Position numbers and translations under genes: made by a program
DNA from: Corallochytrium limacisporum
Lineage: Eukaryota; Opisthokonta
Assembly (NCBI GenBank): GCA_002811645.1
Contig: PDIP01000070.1
Span: 16,379 to 59,583, forward strand
Direction: 5' to 3'
Length of the DNA stretch: 43,205 bases
In this document: positions 22,511 to 31,726 of the stretch, piece by piece
Numbering within the stretch: the stretch's first letter is position 1
How the letters are laid out: each line of letters opens with the position of its first letter
The notes under the pieces: generated by a model
The model's input: the letters and a program-made list of their open reading frames with translations, nothing else
Told to the model about the DNA's origin: nothing
The model's database searches: none

Positions 22511-24739
22511 ATGTCGACTCCCGCGGCTGTGGATACAAACGGGAGCTGTCCCAGAACTGCGGATGGAAAAGAGCGGGCTAGAAAGCTGGTTCAACTGTAC
22601 TTTGTGATGTTGACCGCAGGATGCGGCACGCAGGACTGTGGAGGATTGAGCTGCGTAAGCAACATTGGTAGTGAACAAGAGGTGCCAACCAATGAAGCTG
22701 CAGCCAAAGCTTTGGAGCTCTGGCTGCAGTACAATGAAAAAGCTCTTTGCAAAGGACTACAGAAGCAATGGGAACAGTGGGTTGAGAAAACTGCTGAGAT
22801 AATTCCAGAGACAATCGAAGGCCAGATCAACTATGCGTGTACAAACAGATCGAATCTCGTGAACATGTTCACCCCGACTGCCTCATCGAGCCATGCAATG
22901 GAGACGGATTCTAAAAGGACAACAAAACGCAAGGCTTCTTTGCCATTGGACCATATTCGCGAAATCTACAGTCGCTGGCTGGAGTCTGAAGACGAATCTG
23001 CCATTAAGGATTGCTTGTTCACTGCTATGGAGAAGTTAACTGATGGGATCGACAGGATTGATGACACTGCTGAAAATTTCAACGCCACAGAATGGTTGAC
23101 ATTTCTCAATGTTATATGCCTCAATCCAGAGATCATGGACATCGGATACCAGCCGACTGTGATGCTGCAGACAATGCGGTCCCTGCAGCAGCTATCGGCG
23201 GACAATAGGGTGCACTTGATCATCATGTGGTCACACATGGACTATGATGGTCTCTTTCATCTGAGAAGTATTTTTCAACAGTGCATCACGTTACGGCTGC
23301 TAATGACCGATGAACCACTGGTCCCAAATGATGACGAGAGCATCATTCTGGCCACGCAGTGCTTGAAGATGGTCTACGATGCAAATGAGATTGGTGAAAA
23401 GACCATCATCCCGTATCGGTACTTCTACAATGAAGCACTTACGGAGAACTTAGATATCAAGTTAGATCACAGCCGTTGGAAAGAGCTGACAAAGGGTTTC
23501 AGTTTTTGCAACAATTACCAGTTCATTCTGGAACCTCAGGTGAAATCAGAGATCTTGAAGCTAGAGAATCAGTTGCAAATGCGACATGAGATGCAGCAGG
23601 CATACTTCAGAGCTATCTTCGCACAGCCCATGAATCCGTTCCTATCAATCCGGATACGTAGGGAATACCTAATTCGTGATGCCTTGTTCCAATTGCAGAA
23701 CAAAGAACCGTCCCAGCTGAGGAAGCAATTGCGTGTCGAATTCAGTGGTGAAGACGGTGTGGACGATGGTGGTCTCCGCAAGGAATTCTTCCAGCTGATC
23801 ACTCGAGAAATCTTCTCTGAAGACTACGGTATGTTCACATACGACAAGGTTCATCATCATTACTGGATCAATCCCAACTCTATCGATGCATCGGCAGAGT
23901 TTGAACTGGTTGGCAAGATCCTTGGTTTGGCCATCTACAACTCGATCATTCTGGATGTCCGCTTCCCGACGGTGATATATAAGAAATTGCTCGGCAAGGA
24001 CGGCGTCTTTGCCGATCTGGCCCTGTCCCATCCGGATGTATATCAAGGACTGTCGAAACTGCTTGAGATGCCCCCGGATGACATTGAAGACGTGGGCTTG
24101 ACGTTCAGTGTTGATGAGGAACATTTTGGTACTGTACGTCAGATTGAATTGAAGCCAGGCGGCGGTGACATTGCTGTTACCGGTGGAAATGTCAAGGATT
24201 ACGTACATCGCTATGCCAATCACATCCTTAACGGAAGCATTGCAGAGAACTTCAATGCGTTTAAGACTGGGTTTGAAGAGGTGGCAACTGTCCAGAGTGA
24301 GAAGGAACTTACTGGGTCCTCGAGTAATCTGGCAAAGAGCCAGATTGCACTGTACCTCTTCCGAGCGGAGGAGCTGGAACTGTTGATTAAGGGCTCTGAT
24401 GTCCTGGATTTTGAGGCCCTCAAAAAGGTTACCATCTACGATGGTGGCCTTACTGCGGAGCACCCTCTGGCAAAGAATTTCTGGGCTGCTGTAGACGAGA
24501 TGACCGATGAAGAACGCAAGGATTTACTGCGATTCACCACCGGCACGGATCGCTGTCCTATTGGGGGACTCGGCCGAATGCAATTCATAGTTGCCAAGAA
24601 TGGTGCGGACTCTGATCGTTTGCCAACAGCGCACACATGCTTCAATGTGCTCCTACTGCCGAATTATGAGACGAAGGAAAAGTTGCAGGAGCGCCTTCTT
24701 AAAGCCATCAAGAATAGTGAAGGCTTTGGTCTGTGCTAA
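22511..24739 (+). CDS. UBE3A: UBE3A/E6AP-type HECT ubiquitin ligase with AZUL zinc finger
   Basis: The product has 742 residues, somewhat shorter than human E6AP (about 850-875). The N-terminus (about 20-80) is an AZUL zinc finger with C38, C43, C48 and C80, the hallmark of UBE3A. The HECT domain fills about residues 390-742. It includes the FSGEDGVDDGGLRKEFF segment and the active site LPTAHTCFNVLLLP, with catalytic Cys at residue 710 (codon 24638-24640). The tail KGFG-like NSEGFGLC keeps the conserved Phe four from the end. It transfers ubiquitin from an E2 to its own Cys and then to substrate. In animals AZUL docks the enzyme to the proteasome. The start at 22511 is the first ATG in frame, with A at -3; upstream residues would need a TTG start. 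It converges on the RMDN1-like gene, 137 bp away. Confidence 0.93.
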   Translation: MSTPAAVDTNGSCPRTADGKERARKLVQLYFVMLTAGCGTQDCGGLSCVSNIGSEQEVPTNEAAAKALELWLQYNEKALCKGLQKQWEQWVEKTAEIIPETIEGQINYACTNRSNLVNMFTPTASSSHAMETDSKRTTKRKASLPLDHIREIYSRWLESEDESAIKDCLFTAMEKLTDGIDRIDDTAENFNATEWLTFLNVICLNPEIMDIGYQPTVMLQTMRSLQQLSADNRVHLIIMWSHMDYDGLFHLRSIFQQCITLRLLMTDEPLVPNDDESIILATQCLKMVYDANEIGEKTIIPYRYFYNEALTENLDIKLDHSRWKELTKGFSFCNNYQFILEPQVKSEILKLENQLQMRHEMQQAYFRAIFAQPMNPFLSIRIRREYLIRDALFQLQNKEPSQLRKQLRVEFSGEDGVDDGGLRKEFFQLITREIFSEDYGMFTYDKVHHHYWINPNSIDASAEFELVGKILGLAIYNSIILDVRFPTVIYKKLLGKDGVFADLALSHPDVYQGLSKLLEMPPDDIEDVGLTFSVDEEHFGTVRQIELKPGGGDIAVTGGNVKDYVHRYANHILNGSIAENFNAFKTGFEEVATVQSEKELTGSSSNLAKSQIALYLFRAEELELLIKGSDVLDFEALKKVTIYDGGLTAEHPLAKNFWAAVDEMTDEERKDLLRFTTGTDRCPIGGLGRMQFIVAKNGADSDRLPTAHTCFNVLLLPNYETKEKLQERLLKAIKNSEGFGLC

Positions 24740-24876
24740 AGAAAGCCCATTTAAAACTCGCGTGATGCAGCTTTAAGTACGGTTACCTAACTACTAGAAT
24801 CTTTCATTTGTCTTCACGGTATGTGTGCTAGTCTCTCATCTCCTATTTACTAATGAAGTCACGTTCCCCTAAATAT

Positions 24877-25791
24877 TTAGCATCGCTTTAGCAAATCCTT
24901 AGCTTCATCCTGGGCGCCCTGATCGTCGGCATCGACTATGGGCAGCTTCAGTGCCTTCTCTAGCCACGGCTTGGCCTCTTCCGGTTTGCCCATTTTCAGG
25001 TAGCACTTGCCAATCATAACCTGGTTCTTCTTGTAGAATCCAGGCTCCAGCTTTTCAGCCTCGACAAAATGCTGTAGGGCTTCCTCCCAGGTACTCTCCG
25101 GGATGGTACCGAAGATGGCAGCTGCAATTCGACGCTCGTACCATGCCACCTCGGATACACCAACGCACCACATTCCGAGCAGGTGACGGCTAGTAGGGTC
25201 CTGCGGGTTCAGCTCGCAGGCCTTGTCAAAGTGCTCGCGGATCTTCATAATGTTCCCTATCTTCTCCTTGGTTGCCAAAAAGTCACCCAGAGCACTAAGA
25301 GTGATGGCGTACCACTTGTGGACAGCGAAATCATTATCCTGGTCCATGGCCAGTGCCTCTGTGGCGAGGTTTTGAGCCTCCCGTATAAACGCTTCCTTCT
25401 GCTTCTTGTCCGTGGCTGCATCTCCGAGCTTGTATGCGCACCGGGCCTGACGCCACTTGATGGCCGCAGAGCCTGGGGCCAGCGCGTCGTAGTCCGCCAG
25501 AAGCCTGGCGAGTGCCTCCATGTCATTACGTTCGAACAGTTGATCCGCGAGAGCGATCACGCTCTGCAGGTCAGGCGCCTTGCATTGGACCACAACCAAG
25601 GGGGAGAACGTGTAATACGCCACAAAAGCAGCCACACCTCCGGATGCGGCAGCAAACATGGAAGATCTGATGCCCTTGCTGCTGATACTGCCGTACGATC
25701 TTGCCGTGCTTAATGGCCGCGACACTGCCACCCTGACAGCGCCCGGCCGAACGGAGCGGACTGCCAGTCCCCGATGCAAACCGCGCATCAT
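24877..25791 (-). CDS. RMDN1: RMDN1-like TPR protein (regulator of microtubule dynamics family)
   Basis: The product has 304 residues. The first 35 are Arg/Ser-rich with almost no acidic residues, like a mitochondrial presequence. A hydrophobic segment follows at about 45-68, then a TPR-type helical region to the end. The core signatures AVHKWYAITLSALGD, REHFDKACELNPQDPTSRHLLGMWC and WYERRIAAAIFGTIPESTWEEAL match the FAM82/RMDN family, closest to RMDN1. Members associate with microtubules and, for RMDN1/RMDN3, with mitochondria or ER-mitochondria contacts. Localisation here is inferred from the N-terminus. Two ATGs lie in tandem at 25791 and 25788, so either could start translation. The gene is convergent with UBE3A and divergent from the RGS gene. 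Confidence 0.88.
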   Translation of the reverse strand: MMRGLHRGLAVRSVRPGAVRVAVSRPLSTARSYGSISSKGIRSSMFAAASGGVAAFVAYYTFSPLVVVQCKAPDLQSVIALADQLFERNDMEALARLLADYDALAPGSAAIKWRQARCAYKLGDAATDKKQKEAFIREAQNLATEALAMDQDNDFAVHKWYAITLSALGDFLATKEKIGNIMKIREHFDKACELNPQDPTSRHLLGMWCVGVSEVAWYERRIAAAIFGTIPESTWEEALQHFVEAEKLEPGFYKKNQVMIGKCYLKMGKPEEAKPWLEKALKLPIVDADDQGAQDEAKDLLKRC

Positions 25792-27698
25792 GGTTGGTCT
25801 ACTCTAAGTTACAACAAAGAACTAACCCCTCACTGAATGGACAAAACGATAGCCACCAGGCTAAGAAAGAACTTGAAATCTTCAGATACCCATGTCTTAC
25901 GTGGCTTGGTAGTGCTGACACGCCCTCGACCCATCATCCGTCGGGCTCTCTCCTGACCGGGCACGAGTCCCTCTCCGAGATCTCACGCAGGGAACCCAGA
26001 TCGCTCCGTTAGGCCCCCGAATCATCCGTACAAAGTCTATTCATCCCGGGATCCCATAAACAAACCGGGACCTATCGGAAAGGAGGGGGGGGGGGATAAC
26101 CCTCACCCTACCCGCCCCGTGGCTCAGGGAAAAAGGTCTCAGACCCACTGCTCCCCCCGGAAGGGGGGGGGGAGGAGGGAGAGGTGGCCCTACCGTTTCC
26201 ACTTTTATTCATGATGCGCGAACCCCGTGCCAATATTAGGCCCCGTGCTTACGTCGGCAGGAATCAATCAAGTTTGATCATATTCCTTTGATTTGATATT
26301 TAAAGAAATACCAGGGGGCGCCTGTCCAGGAGAAAAAGTTAAAAAGTGGTGTCGCCAAAAGGCGGCAAGGCCCAACCGCTCTTATTCTGCCGCCATTGGC
26401 CATTTTTGGACCAATGAGAGGCCCCCATTGGGGGAGCGCTGTCGTCCGAATGGTCACAAAGGAAGGGACCGCGCAGGAATGACGCACAAGCAAAGCAGCA
26501 AGAGCGGTTTTGGATGGTTTCCGGTAGAAAATATACTGGCTCTTTCTGTTGCAAGCGGCGAGAGGAGCGTTAGAAAAAATATTTCTCACAGCCCGGATTC
26601 CAGCAAGGTCAGAAACGGACCTGATCGCGACGAAGCCGCGATACCTATATATAATGTACTGAGTTCCTTATCTGCTAGGACGGGGAGGGGCAATACATGT
26701 GAAAGGCGCGACATGCTAAAATTAAAAAGGTGGTCCACGAAAATATCTCCGGTAGTTTCAGTACAGCGGCATTAATGTTCTTCCATCTCCAGCTTAAACC
26801 TTCTCATTCATTATCTCTATGAACGCAGAGCGGTCTTTTTTTTTTCTTATAAAGGGGGAGAGGCAGCGGGACGGCCATGCCCAGCCAAAACCAGTGTTTA
26901 GCAGAAAATTCAGAGGTGAGCACATACACGCCGAACCCAGTCTGAATGTACTGGACTTGCAAAGCTGATGTCCGAAAATCGAGAGCGCGTCCCCGATGTA
27001 GCGGGCTCTGTTGGTCATCGATCGTCAGCAACCGCACATCGAGAGAACCGAAGACCAAGACGATCTGATTTTTTGCTGCGGTTGGTAATAGCGCACCCAC
27101 CCTCCCCACCACCAAGAACAAAACCCACCTCTCCCTCCCTTTCCCTCCCCTCCACCTCCCTCCTTCTCAACGGGAAGGAAAAGGGGGGGGGGGAGAACTT
27201 CGGAACCACCCACGAAAGCCTGAACTCTTCAACCACTGTTGGGACGTTTTGATTCTGTTCGTTACTGTTGTCTGTTAGTTGTTGCCCTCGCTGCTGGGTG
27301 CAGGAAGTGGGTATGTGTGTGAGTGTGTATGTGTAGAGAGATACACCGTTGCGGCCGTCAACCGTGCTTCCGCCTCCCGTTGGGTAGGCGCGCTTTGACC
27401 CTGACGGCCGGCTTCGATGGTTGCGGGGGTGGGAGAAAGGGGTTCCATGTTCGAGCTGGAGTCCGCGCAGAGTGATACTCGCGTCGCGGATTTTACGTCG
27501 CAACGGTAGGACCGCTGGAATGTGTTTGGTTTGCAGGAAGTCTGCGAGATCTATTTCAAAAAGGAAGGAAAATAAAAAGGAAAGTGGAATATTTCCGCAC
27601 ATAAATGGTCAAGATTTGAAAAGTATAGGTGTGACGAACGGAGGTGTGGGAAACGATCCATCAATGAACGGGTGATAGAGAGGTGCCTAGAGTGTGCC
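25792..27698. promoter_or_regulatory. Long divergent region between the RMDN1-like and RGS genes
   Basis: This 1.9-kb gap has no convincing coding sequence. It holds G runs at 26085-26095 (11), 26163-26172 (10) and 27183-27193 (11), a TATATATAA-like stretch near 26646, and pyrimidine-rich leaders. On the + strand a TGTTTGGTTTGCAG at 27536 resembles a 3' splice site about 160 bases before the RGS start. The small open frames here are low-complexity. Confidence 0.45.
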
Positions 27699-29603
27699 AT
27701 GGATGAAAGAGAAACTGCTTCCGAAATGGCCACAGTAACCCAAGGAAAAATGGACAGCTCTGCACGGCAGCTTCATGCTGAACACGAGGAGTCAAAAATT
27801 TCTACGAACAATTCGGGAAGTGCATCTGATTTATACAGTGACGATGAGGACGACGACATCCTTGTTGATATGCCAGGTAAAAAGAAGGATGCGGGCATGT
27901 CACTGCTCGACTTCCTCAGAGACAGTGCTGTTGAACCCCCTCCGGAAGAAGAGCGCAGGTTGAGCAATGGTGGTGGCAAGGGAAAGCGTGTGGAAGTCAC
28001 CAGCAAGAATCTCATTGAGGAGGATAGTGAGACTACTAGTGTCACCAGCGGAATGAATCAATGGGACCGGCCACAGGTAACATTGAAGCGCCGTGACAGT
28101 ATATTCAATGTGGGTACCCCTCGGGGAACCCCTGTTGCAGCCAGTAGCCTCGGCAGTCAGATGAGCAACATGGATATTCCTGGAGTGAGATGGACGGACA
28201 TTTATTGCCCAACAGAGTCAGACAACGCACCGGGGGGCAACCCTTGTGAAGATTTGGCTCTGAAGCGTCACAGCATGTACCAGGATCTGGTCGAACGCAT
28301 GAAGACAGCAGACGGTGGGTTGGCCGTGCAAGATTACAAGAGTTTCCGCAAGGTAACCCCCGATGTATTCTTTGCTAGTGATCTGGTGTCATGGATCCAG
28401 AACTACAGCAAATTCCCGACACGTGAGTTGGCTCTCAACTTGGCACAGCAGCTGTACCAAAATGGATATCTGTTCCCGATCAGTTTTGTCGCCCTAGGCG
28501 ACGAGCAGATTATGTGTCGGTTCCAGACCCCCCTGTGGTGGCCAACGCAGCCCAAAGTGCCAACCGACCAGGACTACGCGCTCTTCCTGATCAAGAAAGG
28601 TCTGACCAAAAAGACAAAGACTACACTACTGCCGTACGAGCAAGAGAATATGCGTGCGTTGAAAGAACTCCTTGGCAAGGATTGGGCAAAGATCGAAGTC
28701 AAGGCAGCAGAACAAAACAAGAAGCAGAAGTCGTCGGCGATATCCAAGTTGTCGAAAGACAAGCGACTATCTCGGGATCGCAAGATTTACGAATCGCAGG
28801 AGCAGGCATTCTGGTACTACCATCGGCCACCTTTTGACATGGGGCAGCGTAACCTGGCGGATCCTAGAATCCACGTGCGTCACCACAGTCCCCTCTACCC
28901 CAATCTTGCCATCCCACCGATGCGCAAAATTGGTCAGGAAGAAGCGGATATGGCCCTCTCAGAATGTATCCGGAGTCTGAAGATGCAAATGGACAGCCCT
29001 ATTCCGAAGATCAGCCAGATATCAACCGAGGTGCTGGAACAGATGCAGGAGAACTGGAAGTACGTGAAGGATCCCTTGGTGCGTTCCAAGGATTGGGAAC
29101 ACGTTAGTCCGGACGAAGAGGATGACTACCGTACAGATAACCAGTGGTGCTGGCAACCGGACGAAACTCGCGCCAAGAAACTGGGTACCAGCTTCGTAGT
29201 TCTCACAAAGGCACCCGTGTGGAAGGAGCATTGTGATGCACTATTGCGGTCCAATATTGGCATCGCACAATTCCATCGTTTTCTGTCGAAAGAATATTCT
29301 GATGAGAACCTGAACTTTTATCACGATGCCTGGGTTGTGCGGGCTGCCGGTGCTGAGCTGCTAAACACACACATTCGACGTGTGTTTGACACCTACTTCT
29401 CTGCAGCAACCGACCACGAAATCAACGCCGACGACAGGGATCGCAAGAAGATCCAAAAGGCCATGGACAGCAATGAGTACTCTCGGGAAATGTTCGACGA
29501 TGCTAAGAAGGCCATTTACAATTTGATGGCCAAGGACAGTTTCCCTCGTTTCTTACGAGACGGTACTTTCAAACAGTTCTTACAATCGCACGACGCTCTA
29601 TAA
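27699..29603 (+). CDS. R7-family RGS protein (DEP-DHEX-GGL-RGS)
   Basis: The product has 634 residues. It opens with an acidic, low-complexity region (about 1-180). A DEP domain spans about 185-275 and includes FFASDLVSWIQNYSKFPTRELALNLAQQLYQNGYLFPIS. The DHEX linker follows, ending in SQEQAFWYYHRPP near residue 365, a strong R7 signature. A GGL domain lies at about 414-485, with DPLV and DNQWCWQ matching the DPF...NPW pattern. The RGS box is at about 505-633; it carries the SDEN switch-contact Asn and LMAKDSFPRFLRD. R7 proteins speed GTP hydrolysis on G-alpha subunits and bind a Gbeta5-type subunit through GGL, so such a partner is expected in this genome. The start is the first ATG, in context GCCATGG; the frame extends upstream only through a GTG. 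It is convergent with KYAT, 66 bp apart. Confidence 0.92.
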   Translation: MDERETASEMATVTQGKMDSSARQLHAEHEESKISTNNSGSASDLYSDDEDDDILVDMPGKKKDAGMSLLDFLRDSAVEPPPEEERRLSNGGGKGKRVEVTSKNLIEEDSETTSVTSGMNQWDRPQVTLKRRDSIFNVGTPRGTPVAASSLGSQMSNMDIPGVRWTDIYCPTESDNAPGGNPCEDLALKRHSMYQDLVERMKTADGGLAVQDYKSFRKVTPDVFFASDLVSWIQNYSKFPTRELALNLAQQLYQNGYLFPISFVALGDEQIMCRFQTPLWWPTQPKVPTDQDYALFLIKKGLTKKTKTTLLPYEQENMRALKELLGKDWAKIEVKAAEQNKKQKSSAISKLSKDKRLSRDRKIYESQEQAFWYYHRPPFDMGQRNLADPRIHVRHHSPLYPNLAIPPMRKIGQEEADMALSECIRSLKMQMDSPIPKISQISTEVLEQMQENWKYVKDPLVRSKDWEHVSPDEEDDYRTDNQWCWQPDETRAKKLGTSFVVLTKAPVWKEHCDALLRSNIGIAQFHRFLSKEYSDENLNFYHDAWVVRAAGAELLNTHIRRVFDTYFSAATDHEINADDRDRKKIQKAMDSNEYSREMFDDAKKAIYNLMAKDSFPRFLRDGTFKQFLQSHDAL

Positions 29604-29669
29604 TGCGAATATAAAAAATATTGGTCTAGGATACAGAAGATGTTCTTTTAGCTGTTATTGCTGTGAGCT

Positions 29670-31046
29670 CTAAAGCTTCAGGCGCTTTTCTGCTTCATCG
29701 AGGGACTCATCCATCTTGCAGAATGCGAAACGCGCATAGTGCGATCCGATGTGTGCGTTCTCTTTACAGTAGAACGCGCTTGGAGGAATGGCAGTCACGC
29801 CCTTTTGTTTCGTTAGGTAGCGACAGAACGCCCAGTCAATGGCCGGGTCGTCGTCTTGGAGTTCCTTCTCCACATCCTGAGATACCTTTTTCCTGGCCTC
29901 GGAAATGTTTGCCATGATGAAGAATCCACCCTGAGGAACTGTTGGGTGTAGTCCAGCATTGTCAAGGATCGTAATCAGTTTCTCCCGTTTTCGAGTGTAT
30001 TCAGCCCGGAGGTACTCGTAGTAATTCGGGAATCCGCCATAGGGATCTTCAGCCTTGATCAGCGCCATTGCGACGGCCTCTTGGAGTGGAGTGGCCACAC
30101 TGAATGGAGACCACGCGTGACTGATTGTCACCGCACTGACAAGACTGGCCGGGCCGATGACCCAGCCGATCTTCCAACCAGTAACACTGAAGGTCTTACC
30201 TGCACTGCTGAAGGTTAGCGTCCGATCCCACATGCCAGGGAGAGAAGCAGTGCGTACCATCTTAGTGTCCTTGTAGGTGATGTGCTCATACACCTCATCG
30301 CTGAACACGACTACCTGTGGCCAGGATTCAAGCACCTTGGCCATATCAAGAAGCTCCTTCTCACTGAAAACCTTACCAAGGGGGTTGTGTGGGGAGTTGA
30401 TGATTATTGCCTTAGTTTTAGGGTTGAGCAGCGCTTTCAGTTCTTCTAGATCAACCGTCCAGTCCGCAGATGACGAGTGCGTTTTGTGATCCGCGTCCTT
30501 GGGGGGATGTAAGGGTAAATAACGGGGCACACCACCTGCCATTTTGAGCTGTGCCACGTAAATGTCAAAGCTAGGCTCCATCACAATCACTTCGTCGCCC
30601 GGGTTGACGAAGCTTTGGATCGCCGCATACAAGCCTTGTGTTACGCCGACGGAAACCATCACCTCGGTCAGAGGGTTAATGGACTCCCGATTCAAACGCT
30701 TACTATACTGGTCAGCCAGGATTTTGACTAGGGGAAGAGCACCAGCAGACCGGGCGTACTGGTTGTGGCCGGCGTTGAGGGCCTCATGCGCCGCTTCGAT
30801 TACGAACGGAGGACTCGGCCAGTCAGGAAATCCCTGTCCAAGGTTCACAGACTTGTACTGCACACTCATGGGCGTGAACTCATGCCAAACAGTCTTCGGT
30901 GGGAATTGTGCCACACGATCACTTCGCTGGATCTTAAGTTCCCCCGTCATCTTAGCGAGAGTGAACCGTACGTCCCTTACTACGCCAACGTTTTGTTTAC
31001 GCAGATCCGCGATAACATCTCTTGTCGTACACCAACTTTCTTTCAT
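29670..31046 (-). CDS. KYAT: Kynurenine--oxoglutarate transaminase / cysteine-S-conjugate beta-lyase-like
   Basis: This is a fold-type I, PLP-dependent class I/II aminotransferase of the KYAT1/KYAT3 type. Signatures are VNLGQGFPDWPSPPFV, the substrate-pocket SPHNPLGKVFS, SDEVYEH, and SSAGKTFSVTGWKIGW with the PLP-binding Lys (codon 30195-30197). It ends with the typical RFAFCKMDESLDEAE. It would convert kynurenine plus a 2-oxo acid to kynurenate, and may act on other amino acids such as glutamine. Two starts are possible. The ATG at 31046 gives 458 residues with a 32-residue leader that contains acidic residues. The ATG at 30950, preceded by A at -3, gives 426 residues, close to the 422 of human KYAT1, and puts the catalytic Lys at 252. 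I list the longer form but the shorter is equally credible. The upstream TTG at 31115 is not a start. Confidence 0.9.
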   Translation of the reverse strand: MKESWCTTRDVIADLRKQNVGVVRDVRFTLAKMTGELKIQRSDRVAQFPPKTVWHEFTPMSVQYKSVNLGQGFPDWPSPPFVIEAAHEALNAGHNQYARSAGALPLVKILADQYSKRLNRESINPLTEVMVSVGVTQGLYAAIQSFVNPGDEVIVMEPSFDIYVAQLKMAGGVPRYLPLHPPKDADHKTHSSSADWTVDLEELKALLNPKTKAIIINSPHNPLGKVFSEKELLDMAKVLESWPQVVVFSDEVYEHITYKDTKMVRTASLPGMWDRTLTFSSAGKTFSVTGWKIGWVIGPASLVSAVTISHAWSPFSVATPLQEAVAMALIKAEDPYGGFPNYYEYLRAEYTRKREKLITILDNAGLHPTVPQGGFFIMANISEARKKVSQDVEKELQDDDPAIDWAFCRYLTKQKGVTAIPPSAFYCKENAHIGSHYARFAFCKMDESLDEAEKRLKL

Positions 31047-31726
31047 ACCATATGAACTTTTGCATCCCTTTGGAGAGGCTGAGGCTATATGAATGAGCGA
31101 AGATGCTCTCTGCAAACAACGAAGATCTCAACACAGTGGATTTTTGTTACTACAGCTGTTGATGATGTCAGTGCCCTATAGTCTGGATTCGTAGACCAAC
31201 AGGACCCACATCACGAGCCCCTTTAGGGGGGTGGGAGAGGAGAGAATTTAATGATATTACTTAGGTTTCAGTTATTTAGCTTCTTCCCTGCGCCTCTTGA
31301 CCCGTCTTAGGTTTGTGAAATATCTCGGTAGTGAATGTACCGAAGCTACATTTGGCGGACAGTTGGGGAACAGATCCAAGCGGTACCGAAGGGAAGGGAG
31401 GCCACTTGTTCGCCGCAGTGGTAAAAGTACTGCAGAGTCCCAAGGAAACGGCGCGAAAATGGGCGGGAAAAGTTCGGGTGCCAGAGGAGAGGTCTTGCCA
31501 GTGCTCCTCTGAGTCCTAGGTTGCAATCCAAATTGGTCTTAGCTCTTAAAGTTGCACACTTAGTTGAGACATCTTTGAGTATGAAGGTATCAATGACATA
31601 CACATGCTCCCTTACTGGGTTATTTATTGAAGTAGGTGAGGATCTAAGTTTTTGTTCTGTTTTCTGCAACAGGTCGGGCACCGTTGGGAAACGCATCGTT
31701 TAACCGGTGAGCACAAACCAAACAAA
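31047..31726. promoter_or_regulatory. Divergent promoter region between KYAT and the DSN1-like gene
   Basis: This is a 680-bp region between divergently transcribed genes. On the + strand it holds a branch-like CTAAG, then a T-rich tract and CTGCAACAG ending at 31672, a good 3' splice site 54 bases before the DSN1-like ATG. A leader intron or trans-splice acceptor is possible. The only GTGAGG donor nearby, at about 31634, would leave an implausibly short intron. Confidence 0.4.

Noticed and set aside
31652-31726. Upstream in-frame extension of the DSN1-like gene
   Set aside because: Begins at a TTG and spans a likely 3' splice site; ATG at 31727 has good context.
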